64,000 nucleotides of DNA from Corynebacterium sp. (GTDB taxonomy: Bacteria > Actinomycetota > Actinomycetes > Mycobacteriales > Mycobacteriaceae). The translations under genes were made by a program, and so were the position numbers. The stretch covers positions 1 through 64,000 of the forward strand of contig NZ_JAUNKC010000001.1 in assembly GCF_030532965.1 (NCBI RefSeq), given 5' to 3'. The notes below the pieces were generated by a model that was not told the origin of the DNA, ran no database searches, and was given only the letters and a program-made list of their open reading frames with translations. Every line of letters starts with the position of its first letter. Within the stretch, counting starts at the first letter, position 1. Positions 1 to 8,788 of this stretch are shown here, piece after piece.

Positions 1-59
1 ACTAACAACACAAACCACGACACGCCGACCAGACACACATTTTGTCCCTTAACCCGTAA

Positions 60-191
60 CTGCGGCTTTTCAGCCACTCTGGCGGAGGTCATAACGCTTT
101 AAAAGAAGGCGAGGAAAGTGATACCCGTGAAAATATCCATCACAAGGAAGAAGTAACGAATATCTATGGCCTCGCCAGTACACCAGTATGA
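60..191 (+). pseudogene. Possible C-terminal remnant of an unknown gene
   Basis: A 43-codon stretch is open between a TAA at 57-59 and a TGA at 189-191 and has no ATG or GTG start. Its translation is hydrophilic and protein-like, with acidic and His residues and the end NIYGLASTPV. It may be the tail of a decayed gene that converges on the TerD-like gene beginning at 197. It could equally be a chance open frame, and no family is recognised. Confidence 0.2.
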
Positions 192-196
192 CACAG

Positions 197-2332
197 TTAC
201 ACGGCGGCTAAAAGCGAATTGATAAGATCGCGGCTAAACTCCAGCTGCTCTTCCGCCACCGTGGGGTGATCGTGAGCACTGGCCCACAACCTAAGCAGGT
301 CACCCACCGTGATCTGAGCGGACAACCGGCTAAGCTCCGCTTTGACCAACGCGGGAATAGTACACCCGGTCACCGACGTATAGCCGCGCCGGGTACCTGC
401 CGATGCATCGAGCCAGATCAGTTCCATCCGATCGAGGTCAACCACGAACGGGACAACTACCGTGCTACGAGCGGTAATCGTTGTTGCTGCCTTGACCGTT
501 CGCGGCTGAAAAACGTCACTGGTTAACGGTTCGTCACGCAACATCGCCCCGGTGAAACAATCCAAGGTATCGAATGTGCCTGCATCAAAGCTTATGACCA
601 CCGGAATGAGGTACCGGGCCGCCGGTAACACTTCCTGCACCGGATCACAATCACTGTAGCCGTAATCCCGGTCGCCTATAGCCACATTGATAAACTCGCA
701 CCCGCCGCGCGGATACGACCCATCGGTCACGTCGCCGGAATGGTGTAGCGTCTCACCCCACCTGCCACGGGGTGTGCTGTGGTCAACATAGGCTACTTGT
801 TTACTGAGGTTGCTATCGGCCAAGCTCAACGCCAGGTCCACGTTCGCCCCGTACCAATGGCTAAATATCCGCAGCACCGCTCCCGGCGCGGGTTTACCGA
901 GGCTGATCCGCTGTCCGCGTACCCACTGTTCGATGCTTTTCGACGCCTGATTGCGCCCCGTCAGTACCGGTTCCCGGTTGCCAATCGGCAGTGGGTGATG
1001 CGGCGGCGGGATAAGCGTGAGCCGGTGGGAAATTGCCGCATCGATAGCGGCTATCACTTTCCGACGATGGCCGGGGTCAAGTTTCTTCTTCGACGTCGTA
1101 CGCAGTACAGTCCGGTCTCCCAGTTGCGTCAGTTTTACGTCACTATCCCGGTTGTTGAGGCTGTTTCTCAGTGTTATCAGCGTGCTCAGCTTGGCATGCG
1201 GTGCGGCTTTGGCTACGGCTTCTTCCACGGCACGCGCTTTTGCCTGCCAACCTTTGGTGCGCCGAAAAGTTGCAAGGCGCATGAGGTGGTCTAATCGCCG
1301 CAGCAGATGACCTGGGTTATCCGCCAACAATGCGCAGGCAGCAACCACGTCGCCTGATGCTAGGGCATCTTCCACCTGTGCGTTTGTCGTGCGATAAGTA
1401 CCGTTTGCAAACACCACGTCTAATTGGGTGGTGGCATACGTGTGCTCGGGAAAGTCATAGGGGTGGATGCGCCTTAACACCCGCCGCCACGCGACTCGAC
1501 GTTTGTGCAGCAAATCGAGGTTCCATGCGTTGTCAAAGACCGATAACGCCAGCACAATGGTGCGCCGTGTTTTTCGCGGAATGGGCTTAAGCATCAGCGG
1601 ATACTCCGGCGATGATTGCAAGTCCCGACTCCGCGCTGGGTCGTGGCAGTAGCAGGCCAGCACCACGCGAAGCAGATCATCGACGGTGCGGGCTTTGGCA
1701 AGCCCCACGTTGCACACCTCGTCTGCGTCGTGCCCAACCAAGAGCAATGCTTCCAAGGCGATCGCTAGGTTTTCCCCTCGATGAAACGTCGCGGCATACA
1801 CGGAGGGCAAAACGTTCTCCGGGATATACGTAGCCACGTCCAGCACAAACTGGTGGTCTGTTTCGCTTAAGCCTACGGGTTTTTCCCACTCCGTGATAAG
1901 CGTTTTCATCGTCGGCTGAAACGCCTGCAATGGCCGCAGATTTTCCGGCCAGATCTCTTTCGAATCCTCATGCGCGCTAAGCGCTGCTGCCTCTTCCACC
2001 AGCTGCTTCCATGCTTGATCTTCCAGATTGGTTTTCCAATGAGACCACAACTGTGCCGATGCTTGTGCGGACAACTGCTCCTGCGGAAAGTTTGGAAATA
2101 GTGGCCGCCACAGCCGATCCCCACCCATAAGGATGGCTGCTTGCCACACGAGGTATTTCAACGCCATAGCATCCAGCAGTTGCAACTGATCAATATCGGC
2201 TCCGAAGCCCAACCGCAACAATTCCACCGCGGCGGTTGCAACCTGACGCGGGCTAGCAGGTTCTGGGGTTCCGTTAGGTGAGGTTTCCGGAACCACAAAT
2301 ACACCCCGACGTAGCATCGCAACGGTAGTCAC
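197..2332 (-). CDS. TerD-like C-terminal domain protein, MXAN_6230/SCO0854-like without RING (paralogue 1)
   Basis: A large cytoplasmic protein of 711 residues. The N-terminus (a MLRRG motif, a Leu-rich 'LGF' helix, then PLFPNFP) resembles the N-terminus of the MXAN_6230/SCO0854 family. That family normally carries a RING finger, but no Cys-rich RING is visible here. Roughly residues 500-650 contain a TerD-like beta-sandwich pattern: LRIFSHWYGANVDLALSL, then HHSGDVTDG, then GGCEFINVAIGD. TerD-type domains bind calcium and belong to tellurite/stress-response systems; the function of this protein is unknown. The start is taken as GTG at 2332, with AAAGGA about 9 bases upstream; the frame is open to 2389. 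It is a full-length paralogue of the gene at 4192-6342, in the opposite orientation. The family assignment is inferred from memory of motifs. Confidence 0.7.
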   Translation of the reverse strand: MTTVAMLRRGVFVVPETSPNGTPEPASPRQVATAAVELLRLGFGADIDQLQLLDAMALKYLVWQAAILMGGDRLWRPLFPNFPQEQLSAQASAQLWSHWKTNLEDQAWKQLVEEAAALSAHEDSKEIWPENLRPLQAFQPTMKTLITEWEKPVGLSETDHQFVLDVATYIPENVLPSVYAATFHRGENLAIALEALLLVGHDADEVCNVGLAKARTVDDLLRVVLACYCHDPARSRDLQSSPEYPLMLKPIPRKTRRTIVLALSVFDNAWNLDLLHKRRVAWRRVLRRIHPYDFPEHTYATTQLDVVFANGTYRTTNAQVEDALASGDVVAACALLADNPGHLLRRLDHLMRLATFRRTKGWQAKARAVEEAVAKAAPHAKLSTLITLRNSLNNRDSDVKLTQLGDRTVLRTTSKKKLDPGHRRKVIAAIDAAISHRLTLIPPPHHPLPIGNREPVLTGRNQASKSIEQWVRGQRISLGKPAPGAVLRIFSHWYGANVDLALSLADSNLSKQVAYVDHSTPRGRWGETLHHSGDVTDGSYPRGGCEFINVAIGDRDYGYSDCDPVQEVLPAARYLIPVVISFDAGTFDTLDCFTGAMLRDEPLTSDVFQPRTVKAATTITARSTVVVPFVVDLDRMELIWLDASAGTRRGYTSVTGCTIPALVKAELSRLSAQITVGDLLRLWASAHDHPTVAEEQLEFSRDLINSLLAAV

Positions 2333-2568
2333 TACAGTTTTCCTTTCATCCGTACTGCCTGCCGTATGGCAAGCGTTACAGATTCTCACGGCGCCACTAC
2401 CCTGTCAACCGCACCCCCAATAATTCCCCGCAAAAACCACCCACATATTTACAATTTTGGCCATAGCGGGCTTACGTTTTAAACGTTTTCTCTCTAAAGA
2501 ATCACATCATTACCCCTCTTGAACTGGCAATACGTGAAAGTTTTGGTTATCAAATTACCAAGAGATAA

Positions 2569-3120
2569 CTACCCAACCGGGTCGGTATGCACAACAAGCT
2601 TGGTGTGCGGTTGTTTCCGGAACGTCCACAGCTTATTGAGTATGAAATTCACCGGCATTGAGAAGAAAATAGCGATCAGCGTTGCCCAGTAGAATTTCGT
2701 GCGGAAACCGGTGGAGTCGTCGAAAAGCTCGCTGGAAAGCGCCATCGGTGACGTCGGATTCATCAATAACGTGGCGATAAGCTGGCTGACCAAAAACGCC
2801 AAAATGCCAGTAGCCAGGAACGGGAAGAAGCCCCGCAGCCAACTAACCGTACTGCTTTTAAACGTCCACATGCGGTTAAGCTGATAATTCCAGGTGTTTG
2901 CCACCACGAAGGCGATAGTCATAAACACGTGATACCAGCGGATATTGAACTGCGTGCCGAGCAAATTAATAAACACATCGTGCTCGGTTATTCCCCACCC
3001 CCAGCCGGCGATCTTCTTGGATAAAAACGCCACGATAAGGTTGACGAAAACGCCCGAACCACCCACCATTCCAAATTGGATGAATTGGCGGATATTGCGT
3101 CGGATTCGTGTGGAACTCAC
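2569..3120 (-). CDS. GtrA family membrane protein
   Basis: 183 residues with four hydrophobic segments in the GtrA arrangement: helix 1 about 15-33, helix 2 about 63-80, helix 3 about 97-117, helix 4 about 143-160. Two hallmark motifs follow helices 2 and 4: LNRMWTFK and LNKLWTFR. GtrA-like proteins are small flippase-type partners of glycosyltransferases that move lipid-linked sugars across the membrane and modify the cell-surface glycan. In Mycobacteriales a homologue takes part in arabinogalactan assembly. The start codon is GTG with only a weak AAAG-type binding site upstream. No glycosyltransferase is adjacent, so the substrate is unknown. Confidence 0.85.
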   Translation of the reverse strand: MSSTRIRRNIRQFIQFGMVGGSGVFVNLIVAFLSKKIAGWGWGITEHDVFINLLGTQFNIRWYHVFMTIAFVVANTWNYQLNRMWTFKSSTVSWLRGFFPFLATGILAFLVSQLIATLLMNPTSPMALSSELFDDSTGFRTKFYWATLIAIFFSMPVNFILNKLWTFRKQPHTKLVVHTDPVG

Positions 3121-3435
3121 CTGTGCGCGCTTTCTTTCAAACTTCAGTTAACTTCGATAAGTGTACTCTGTGCGCCTGATTTTTCGCGGTTAGTTACGGT
3201 AGAAATCAGAATTTCGCGACGATTAACCTTACAAATGAACACGTTTCCCCTTGACTATCCGCCCACAATTTGCCACCATTATCCCCTGGTGAGGCGCTTA
3301 ACCGCAGGCATCCGTTACTTCACACACCAGGTTCAGGTTCACGGAGCCCCTTTCCTCACCATCACTTGCGTTAATGGGTGTTGTGATAGAAGCACACCAT
3401 CAAGCTAAAGGCTTTACACACGCCATGTTTTCGAC
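3121..3435. other. Intergenic region, 315 bp, no gene seen
   Basis: Read in six frames. Open frames here only extend from the antisense of the GtrA gene and have no binding site or recognisable motif. No clear terminator hairpin or riboswitch was found. It must hold the promoter of the GtrA gene, but no convincing -35/-10 pair was picked out. Confidence 0.4.
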
Positions 3436-3696
3436 TCAACGCGAACGAGACGCTGCGACGTAACTCACCGCGATTACGAGGATAACCAGCATGATTCCTT
3501 GGCCATTCGGGTCGAAGTACACTACTGGAATGTTGTTCTCGTGTAGTACCTGCCCGCTCACGATTCCGGGAAGTGCTACCGATTGATCGGTGATGGCCGA
3601 GATACCAAAAAGAACAGCTATCACGATAAAAAGCACCGAAGCGCCGAAGAGTAGTCCGGTGACGCTGGTGGCAATGAAACTACGCTGGTGCGACAT
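3436..3696 (-). CDS. Small two-helix membrane protein, unknown function
   Basis: 86 residues. Helix 1 (about 7-35) is followed by an extracytoplasmic-looking loop of about 30 residues containing VVYFDPNGQG, then a second hydrophobic segment ending in SYVAASRSR. The start is ATG at 3696 with GAGGGG six bases upstream; a longer frame to 3729 lacks such a site. The basic tail suggests that both ends face the cytoplasm. It stands alone, with long gaps on both sides. No family is recognised. Confidence 0.6.
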   Translation of the reverse strand: MSHQRSFIATSVTGLLFGASVLFIVIAVLFGISAITDQSVALPGIVSGQVLHENNIPVVYFDPNGQGIMLVILVIAVSYVAASRSR

Positions 3697-4191
3697 GGTT
3701 TTCCCCTCACAGTTGTGGCGGCTGAACATACACCACCCGATTGTATAAGAGCTTCTATACTGTTGGGCTAAGCATTGTAAGAAAAATCAATTCGTTTGGG
3801 TTTGAACCAAAACAGACAAACCACTTCGCGGGTAACAGCGCGCTGGTTACAATCCCACTGATAAGCCTTGCCCACGAAGATGTTCTAGAAAAGGCCCTGT
3901 CAAAGACGCGCATATGAAATGACTGCCACCTACGTGAGAGCTCCCCTCACCTTGAGTGTTAGGTTTCCCACACCCATTGACCTGCTAATTTCATTGTTGT
4001 AATTTAAGGGGCTGGTGAGGCACAACGACAACCTGCGGATTTTCATTCCTTACAACTATCGCGGAAACCGCAACCCTCATCTCCCACCTTCGCCAGGACG
4101 TTTGTACACATGACGTATGCCGCTGCAAACCCTGATGAAGGTTTTTTCGTAGCTACCGTTCCATAGTTTTTGATTGTAGAAGGAGGTCACA
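3697..4191. other. Intergenic region, 495 bp, no gene seen
   Basis: Separates the small membrane protein from the TerD-like gene at 4192 and so holds both promoters. It is AT-richer than its surroundings. No open frame with protein-like content, no riboswitch motif and no insertion sequence was recognised. The phrase GGGCTGGTGAGGC near 4009 loosely resembles CCCTGGTGAGGC near 3285, but it is too short to call a repeat. Confidence 0.35.
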
Positions 4192-6342
4192 ATGGTAATG
4201 GCATACCCCAACACAACTGTTTCCATGCTGCGCAACGGGATTATTGCGATAAAGCCGGATGCGGAAGTCGTTTCGTCGCCAGAAATCGCAGCAACCGCGA
4301 TGTACGAACTACTAAACCTGGGATTCGTTGCCCACCGCGATGACCTCCGCCGCCTCACCACGGATCAGCTCACAAGCCTCATTTTCGCAGCTAGCCAAGC
4401 TGTGGGTTCCGATCGCACCTGGGAGCCGCTGTTTCCTGGCTTTCCCGCCGAGGTGCTACGCGCCACCGACGCGGATCTTCTTGCCGCCGCAGTAGTGCAT
4501 TACGTCACCGAGGGGCAGTGGCGGCCGGACGACACCCGTGACTGTCGGCGCGCCGACCTGCCCGAGATTGACTGGGCGAAAAACCGCCGGGTGCTTGAAC
4601 TTACGCCACTAAGCAGTGGCATGATCCGTCGTGCCTGGGCAGGGGCGATTGCTATGAGCCCCGCGGACAGGCAGTTTGTTACCGACATCGCCCGGTCCAT
4701 CTCTTTTGATGCCGTCACGCTCTTCCGCGACATCCGGTTTAACAACGGCGAGAACTTCGCCGCCGCGTTGTTGTGCTTGCGCAGTCTCGGGATAGAAACC
4801 ACCGAGGTCCTGCGGTTGGGCTTGAATAACGCCCGAAACGTTGACGACATTTTGCGCAGTATTTTGGTGTGCTTCTGCCGCGACTACCAGCGCGCATTCG
4901 ACCTCAATCGCCCAAAGCGACAGCGGTTGCCCCTGAACCCGATTCCGCGGCCTGCCCGCCGAGAGATTCTCAAAGTGCTGTCGCTTTTCGACGACGGACG
5001 TTCGCTGGACCTTGCGGTTCGTCGCAAAGATGTGTGGCGTAGCGTGATGCGTCGCATCCACCCGTTCGAGCTCAACGAGTCGGTGGGCGCGGAGCAATTC
5101 CTAGATGTGGTCTTCGATAACGTTAGGTACCGGTCGTTTAACGCACGGGTGGAGGCGTTGCTTGCCAAAGGTGACGTCGTGGCAGCCGCCAACCTTCTTA
5201 CCGAAGAACCCGGCAATCTGGTGCGCAGGATTCGACACCTGGTCCGGCTCGCCGGGCACCCGGAATTGAAAGGCTGGGAAGCCGGTGCCGGGGCGATTGA
5301 ATTTGCGTTGGCGGAGGCTGGCCCCAAAGTGCGGTTGAGCACGTTGATCTCCGCGTACAACGGCTTAGCAAACCATACAGCCGCGGTTAAAATTCGCAAG
5401 CTGCGCAGAAGATTCCACATCACCGATGTTTCAAAAACGGAAAAACTGGAACCCGGGTTATTGGCGCAGGTGCTGGAGGCGTTGGAGAACGCAATTTTGG
5501 CACGGTTGACCTTAGCACCCGCCCCGGTGACCCAGTCAGTGGCGACGGGCAGCAGCATCCCGGTGGAACTGGTGCGCAGGCAGGCGTCGTCAAGCATGAC
5601 GGACATCTGGCCCGGCGAACGCATCCAGCTAAACCCCACCGGAAATCACGCGGTGCTGCGGGTTTTCGTGCATTGGTTCGGCGAGGACGTTGACCTTGGG
5701 GTGAGCTTTACCGACGCCGAGTTCAGCGAACAATTAAGCTACCTCGACTACACCAATATGAATTCCAATCGGCTTCGGCGATCGGTGATTCACTCCGGCG
5801 ATGTGGTGAAAGCACCCAGGCCGAAAGGCGGCTGCGAGTTCATCGACATCAGATTGGGCGACGGCGCGTGGACGTGGGAAAACCTGCACCTAAAATCGCT
5901 GAATATGCAGCTTCCGTCCGCCCGCTACGCGGTTATCAGCGTCGCAAGTTTCTCGGGGCAACCGTTCAGCGCGATCGACAATATCGCTGGTGTCATGGTT
6001 CGCAATGATGAGATGGCAGGATTGGTTTTTGAACCGCGCACGGTGGAAACCGCCTCCACACTCAATGTGGAATCAACCTCCGCCATTCCGTTCATCGTGG
6101 ATCTGACCACCAATGAGCTCATTTGGATCGACTCGTCGCTCGGCACCATCGAAGGAAAACTCAATCTGGAAAACACCGACGTGGTACCGCTGGCCTACGC
6201 TGAGCTGACCGCGCTTTCCCAGCGGCTTACCAACGGGCAACTGCTGAAACTGTGGGCCCAGGCGCACGGCGTACCCACGACCGATGAACCCGCCGAAACC
6301 GGCGGGAAAGAGCAGGTAACACGGCTACTGAAGAACTGTTAG
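4192..6342 (+). CDS. TerD-like C-terminal domain protein, MXAN_6230/SCO0854-like without RING (paralogue 2)
   Basis: 716 residues, collinear with the 711-residue protein at 197-2332. Shared landmarks are an N-terminal MLRNG/LGF/PLFPGFP block, RRIHPFEL in the middle (about residue 285), a GDVVAAANLL segment, and a C-terminal TerD-like sandwich at about residues 485-650. The sandwich reads LRVFVHWFGEDVDLGVSF, then IHSGDVVKAP, then GGCEFIDIRLGD. The start ATG has an excellent GGAGG site five bases upstream. No Cys cluster, helicase or nuclease motif was seen. TerD-type domains are known to bind calcium in stress responses; a role in such a system is inference. Two copies in opposite orientation suggest an inverted duplication or two independent gains. 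Confidence 0.75.
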   Translation: MVMAYPNTTVSMLRNGIIAIKPDAEVVSSPEIAATAMYELLNLGFVAHRDDLRRLTTDQLTSLIFAASQAVGSDRTWEPLFPGFPAEVLRATDADLLAAAVVHYVTEGQWRPDDTRDCRRADLPEIDWAKNRRVLELTPLSSGMIRRAWAGAIAMSPADRQFVTDIARSISFDAVTLFRDIRFNNGENFAAALLCLRSLGIETTEVLRLGLNNARNVDDILRSILVCFCRDYQRAFDLNRPKRQRLPLNPIPRPARREILKVLSLFDDGRSLDLAVRRKDVWRSVMRRIHPFELNESVGAEQFLDVVFDNVRYRSFNARVEALLAKGDVVAAANLLTEEPGNLVRRIRHLVRLAGHPELKGWEAGAGAIEFALAEAGPKVRLSTLISAYNGLANHTAAVKIRKLRRRFHITDVSKTEKLEPGLLAQVLEALENAILARLTLAPAPVTQSVATGSSIPVELVRRQASSSMTDIWPGERIQLNPTGNHAVLRVFVHWFGEDVDLGVSFTDAEFSEQLSYLDYTNMNSNRLRRSVIHSGDVVKAPRPKGGCEFIDIRLGDGAWTWENLHLKSLNMQLPSARYAVISVASFSGQPFSAIDNIAGVMVRNDEMAGLVFEPRTVETASTLNVESTSAIPFIVDLTTNELIWIDSSLGTIEGKLNLENTDVVPLAYAELTALSQRLTNGQLLKLWAQAHGVPTTDEPAETGGKEQVTRLLKNC

Positions 6343-6452
6343 GAAAACGCATTTCCTTAACAGCAGGAAAGCACAACGCACGGGTGGTGGCTTCTTTGGC
6401 CCACAGGTTACGCACTGTTTGTTGCTGCCCGCATTGTCAGTGCGTGGTTCAA

Positions 6453-6490
6453 AGACCCACCGCAAGTGTGATTATTACCTTCGTGGGTCT
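6453..6490. terminator. Possible hairpin terminator after the TerD-like gene
   Basis: AGACCCAC (6453-6460) pairs with GTGGGTCT (6483-6490) across a 22-base loop, about 110 bases past the stop codon at 6342. There is no T-run immediately after it, so termination is uncertain. Confidence 0.3.
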
Positions 6491-6611
6491 AAACACCTAA
6501 GGCCATAAGAAAATCTGATGAAAAAGGCCCGATAAAAAGCATTTGAAACTAGATTGAAAGAAGGTTGGCTTGGCTGACCCCTAAAATCAGGAATTGAGTG
6601 AGGTTAGCAAA

Positions 6612-7334
6612 ATGGAATACGAAATCTTGTTGTTTATCCCCGACCGTGATGAGAACAACCAGGTTGTGATTGGCCCGCGTGCTTTCTCGAAGAATGAGGA
6701 ACTAAAACAGCGCTACAAAAATAGAGAAGCTACACCGTCCCCTGAGCTTAATTCGATCGTGGACCAGATCGACGACGCGATTTTCGAGTTCAGCACCTAC
6801 TCGGGCGATGAGCTTTATGAAAGCGTAACGGTGTGGGGCGATAGGATAATCTGGATTTTGATTGCCGAGCCCACCGCCAAGTCCTTGTACATGTATTTGA
6901 TGAAGCTTGCGCTCGACAATGGCTTGGGCATGGTCGACCGCACGCGAGACTTTGTGGCTCTCTACGGCGACGACGACCAACGTTTTCGGTTGTCAGTTTC
7001 AGGCAAAGTCGATATGTTGGCGGTGTCGGAGGCCGCGATCCCGCAAACTTGTAGCTATTCGGCGGACGCAGATGGGTTTTTCATTGTTGTCGATGACGCC
7101 ACCAGCAAGGAGCAGCGCTTTATTCAGGCTTTCCGCTTCAATACTGAATCCACTTTCCGTTTCAATGATAAAACAGTGGTTCCTGGGTGGTGGAAGGTGG
7201 AATACCACGAGGGCGATAACGAGCACCACTATCTCACGTTTGTTCCTGGCCCCGCCGAGGCTGCGAAAGCGATCCAGCAGTGGATGCGAGGGGCACCCGA
7301 GTTTTTTGAGTTGGGTTGGGAAAAGATGTTGTAA
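6612..7334 (+). CDS. Hypothetical protein, immunity-like
   Basis: 240 residues, acidic and soluble, without signal peptide or membrane segments. The N-terminus (YEILLFIPD...) and the pattern of a central hydrophobic helix ending in a GLGMVDRTRDFVALYG strand recall uncharacterised immunity proteins linked to polymorphic toxins; this is a resemblance and not a firm family call. The C-terminal half is rich in aromatic residues (VVPGWWKVEYHEGDNEHHYL). The start is ATG 6612, seven to eight bases after GAGG; a TTG at 6594 is the alternative. It heads a run of small same-strand genes (7344, 7490). Confidence 0.6.
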   Translation: MEYEILLFIPDRDENNQVVIGPRAFSKNEELKQRYKNREATPSPELNSIVDQIDDAIFEFSTYSGDELYESVTVWGDRIIWILIAEPTAKSLYMYLMKLALDNGLGMVDRTRDFVALYGDDDQRFRLSVSGKVDMLAVSEAAIPQTCSYSADADGFFIVVDDATSKEQRFIQAFRFNTESTFRFNDKTVVPGWWKVEYHEGDNEHHYLTFVPGPAEAAKAIQQWMRGAPEFFELGWEKML

Positions 7335-7343
7335 TGCAGGTAA

Positions 7344-7487
7344 GTGGACAGTGAGCACCCGCACTTCTGTGCCGAAAACTTAGTGTTTGCCGCTAATACC
7401 GCAGGTGCTCGCGTTTTTAAGGGGTGGATCTTCCACACGGGCTATTACCCCACCACCCAGTCCTACCTCGCGTTGGAGCCACGTTGA
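7344..7487 (+). CDS. Short ORF or gene remnant, 47 residues
   Basis: A GTG-initiated frame that begins nine bases after the previous stop and ends two bases before the next start. Its translation looks like real protein: it contains FCAENLVFAANTAG and GWIFHTGYYPTTQSYLALEP. The proposed GTG has no properly spaced binding site, because AGG lies only three bases upstream. It may be read by coupling with the gene before it, or it may be the C-terminal remnant of a larger lost gene. No family is recognised. Confidence 0.35.
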   Translation: MDSEHPHFCAENLVFAANTAGARVFKGWIFHTGYYPTTQSYLALEPR

Positions 7488-7489
7488 CT

Positions 7490-7921
7490 ATGGAAATGAC
7501 CAATCTTTTTATCGAGTCGCATGATCTCGATTGGTTCGCCGTAAACGCTGCGAATTTCATCGCGCATTTCACGTCCGGCGGCACGGATAAAATCCCCGAG
7601 GAATTACGACAATCGCGGGAATTATGGGAATTACACTATGACGTTATTAGCGGGATTCCCGCTACTTCCGGCTATGTCATTTGCGAGAAAAACCTGCCAC
7701 TTTTCGACGATTCCGCCAGCCGTAACCAGTATTTAGAATCTTTCATACACTACGCCCGGAAGGGCATTTTCAGCTTCGACATAAATTTCGACGACCTAAC
7801 ATACACATTAATAGCCGCCCCGGAAACACCATTAACGTGTCATTCCATCACGCTGCCAACGGGTAAAGACCTCGTGAAAATCCACAGCCCCTTTCATTGC
7901 ACAACCGCAATTCGCATCTAA
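7490..7921 (+). CDS. Hypothetical protein, immunity-like
   Basis: 143 residues, soluble. The opening (DWFAVNAANFIAHFTSGG followed by an IPEEL turn) matches a pattern seen in orphan immunity-type proteins, in which a strand 'WFAVD..G.I..FT..G' precedes a short helix. The rest has no known catalytic motif. Start ATG 7490 is chosen (GGAG 12 bases upstream); ATG 7496 is also possible. It sits two bases after the 47-codon frame at 7344 and so is probably co-transcribed with 6612. The function as an antitoxin is inferred only from resemblance and context. Confidence 0.55.
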   Translation: MEMTNLFIESHDLDWFAVNAANFIAHFTSGGTDKIPEELRQSRELWELHYDVISGIPATSGYVICEKNLPLFDDSASRNQYLESFIHYARKGIFSFDINFDDLTYTLIAAPETPLTCHSITLPTGKDLVKIHSPFHCTTAIRI

Positions 7922-7957
7922 CGCACCTAATAAACCGCGAAATTACGCCGCGTCCCG

Positions 7958-8518
7958 TTAGTTGTCATATCGTTTCTGGAACGCGGCGTATTTTTCGGCT
8001 GAATTAAGTTTTTCTGCTGAATAATTCTCCAGATTTTCCGCATCGTCACTATCGGCAATAGACACAAAGAAAGTAATTGCATCGGTTATTTCCCGATCAA
8101 ACCCGCTAATAGCTGCCCCAAATGCCTCGATTATGCTGTCGTATATATCTGACTGAAACTGCGGAAAATTATCCTCATTCATGAACCCCTGAGCTTCGTC
8201 TAGGAGATTTTGGACCCCCTCGTCGAAGATATTGTCTAATTCAGCAGGGGCCTCGCCTGTGCCAATGAAGAATTCTGGGTAGTACCACTGGACAAACGCT
8301 TGATCTCGGCTATCGGGGAATTCTGCTTTCTTTGTCTCGTAATGCGATAGCGTATTCGCCGCCCAACCTACATAGGAACAATAGTCATCCGTATAAAGCG
8401 CGTAAGTAAAAACCTCGCCCGGGTTATTCTCGTGTAAAACGAACCGCAACGTTTCCACGACCCCACTGGAAATCTGTTCTTGTAAATCCCGGAGAATTTC
8501 TTCACTCACCACGGACAT
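7958..8518 (-). CDS. DUF4303-like protein
   Basis: 186 residues, strongly acidic, soluble. Features in order: an N-terminal helix, the strand FTYALYTDDYCSYVGWAANT (about residues 37-56), a segment QWYYPEFF with conserved aromatics, a long acidic helix region, and a strand ITFFVSIADSDDAE near residue 150. This order resembles DUF4303, a family often found among immunity genes next to polymorphic toxins. Start ATG 8518 has AAGGGG seven bases upstream; a longer frame to 8578 lacks a site. It is convergent with the gene ending at 7921. No partner toxin is present nearby. Confidence 0.6.
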   Translation of the reverse strand: MSVVSEEILRDLQEQISSGVVETLRFVLHENNPGEVFTYALYTDDYCSYVGWAANTLSHYETKKAEFPDSRDQAFVQWYYPEFFIGTGEAPAELDNIFDEGVQNLLDEAQGFMNEDNFPQFQSDIYDSIIEAFGAAISGFDREITDAITFFVSIADSDDAENLENYSAEKLNSAEKYAAFQKRYDN

Positions 8519-8574
8519 ACATTTCCCCTTCATATATTGTTTTCTGTTAAGCACAACCATCGCGTTTTTGCCGG

Positions 8575-8724
8575 TCACAACAGAATGTAGCGCTCATGGG
8601 GCGGTGCCGTCAATGTGTTCACACACGCGGGTTTGAAGCCCAGCTTGACATAAAAATTCTTGATACTCTTTCCCGCAAGCGGCTCGTGGAAACCTGAAAA
8701 CCAGAAATCCTCTTCTCTGCGCTC
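8575..8724 (-). pseudogene. C-terminal gene fragment, possibly GNAT-like
   Basis: Between a TAA at 8725-8727 and a TGA at 8575-8577 lie 49 sense codons with a convincing protein-like translation: EEDFWFSGFHEPLAGKS, then IKNFYVKLGFKP, ending in ERYILL. 'FY.KLGF' is typical of the end of GNAT acetyltransferases, but this is a weak hint. There is no start codon; a neighbouring frame continues upstream (IACGGIIKSAEK), which suggests a frameshift. It is the tail of a gene whose front is lost, located 57 bases upstream of the DUF4303-like start. Confidence 0.4.
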
Positions 8725-8788
8725 TTAATGATGCCGCCACATGCTATTACTGGTGATTGCATGTACCTGCACATCTGACGGAGGAACA

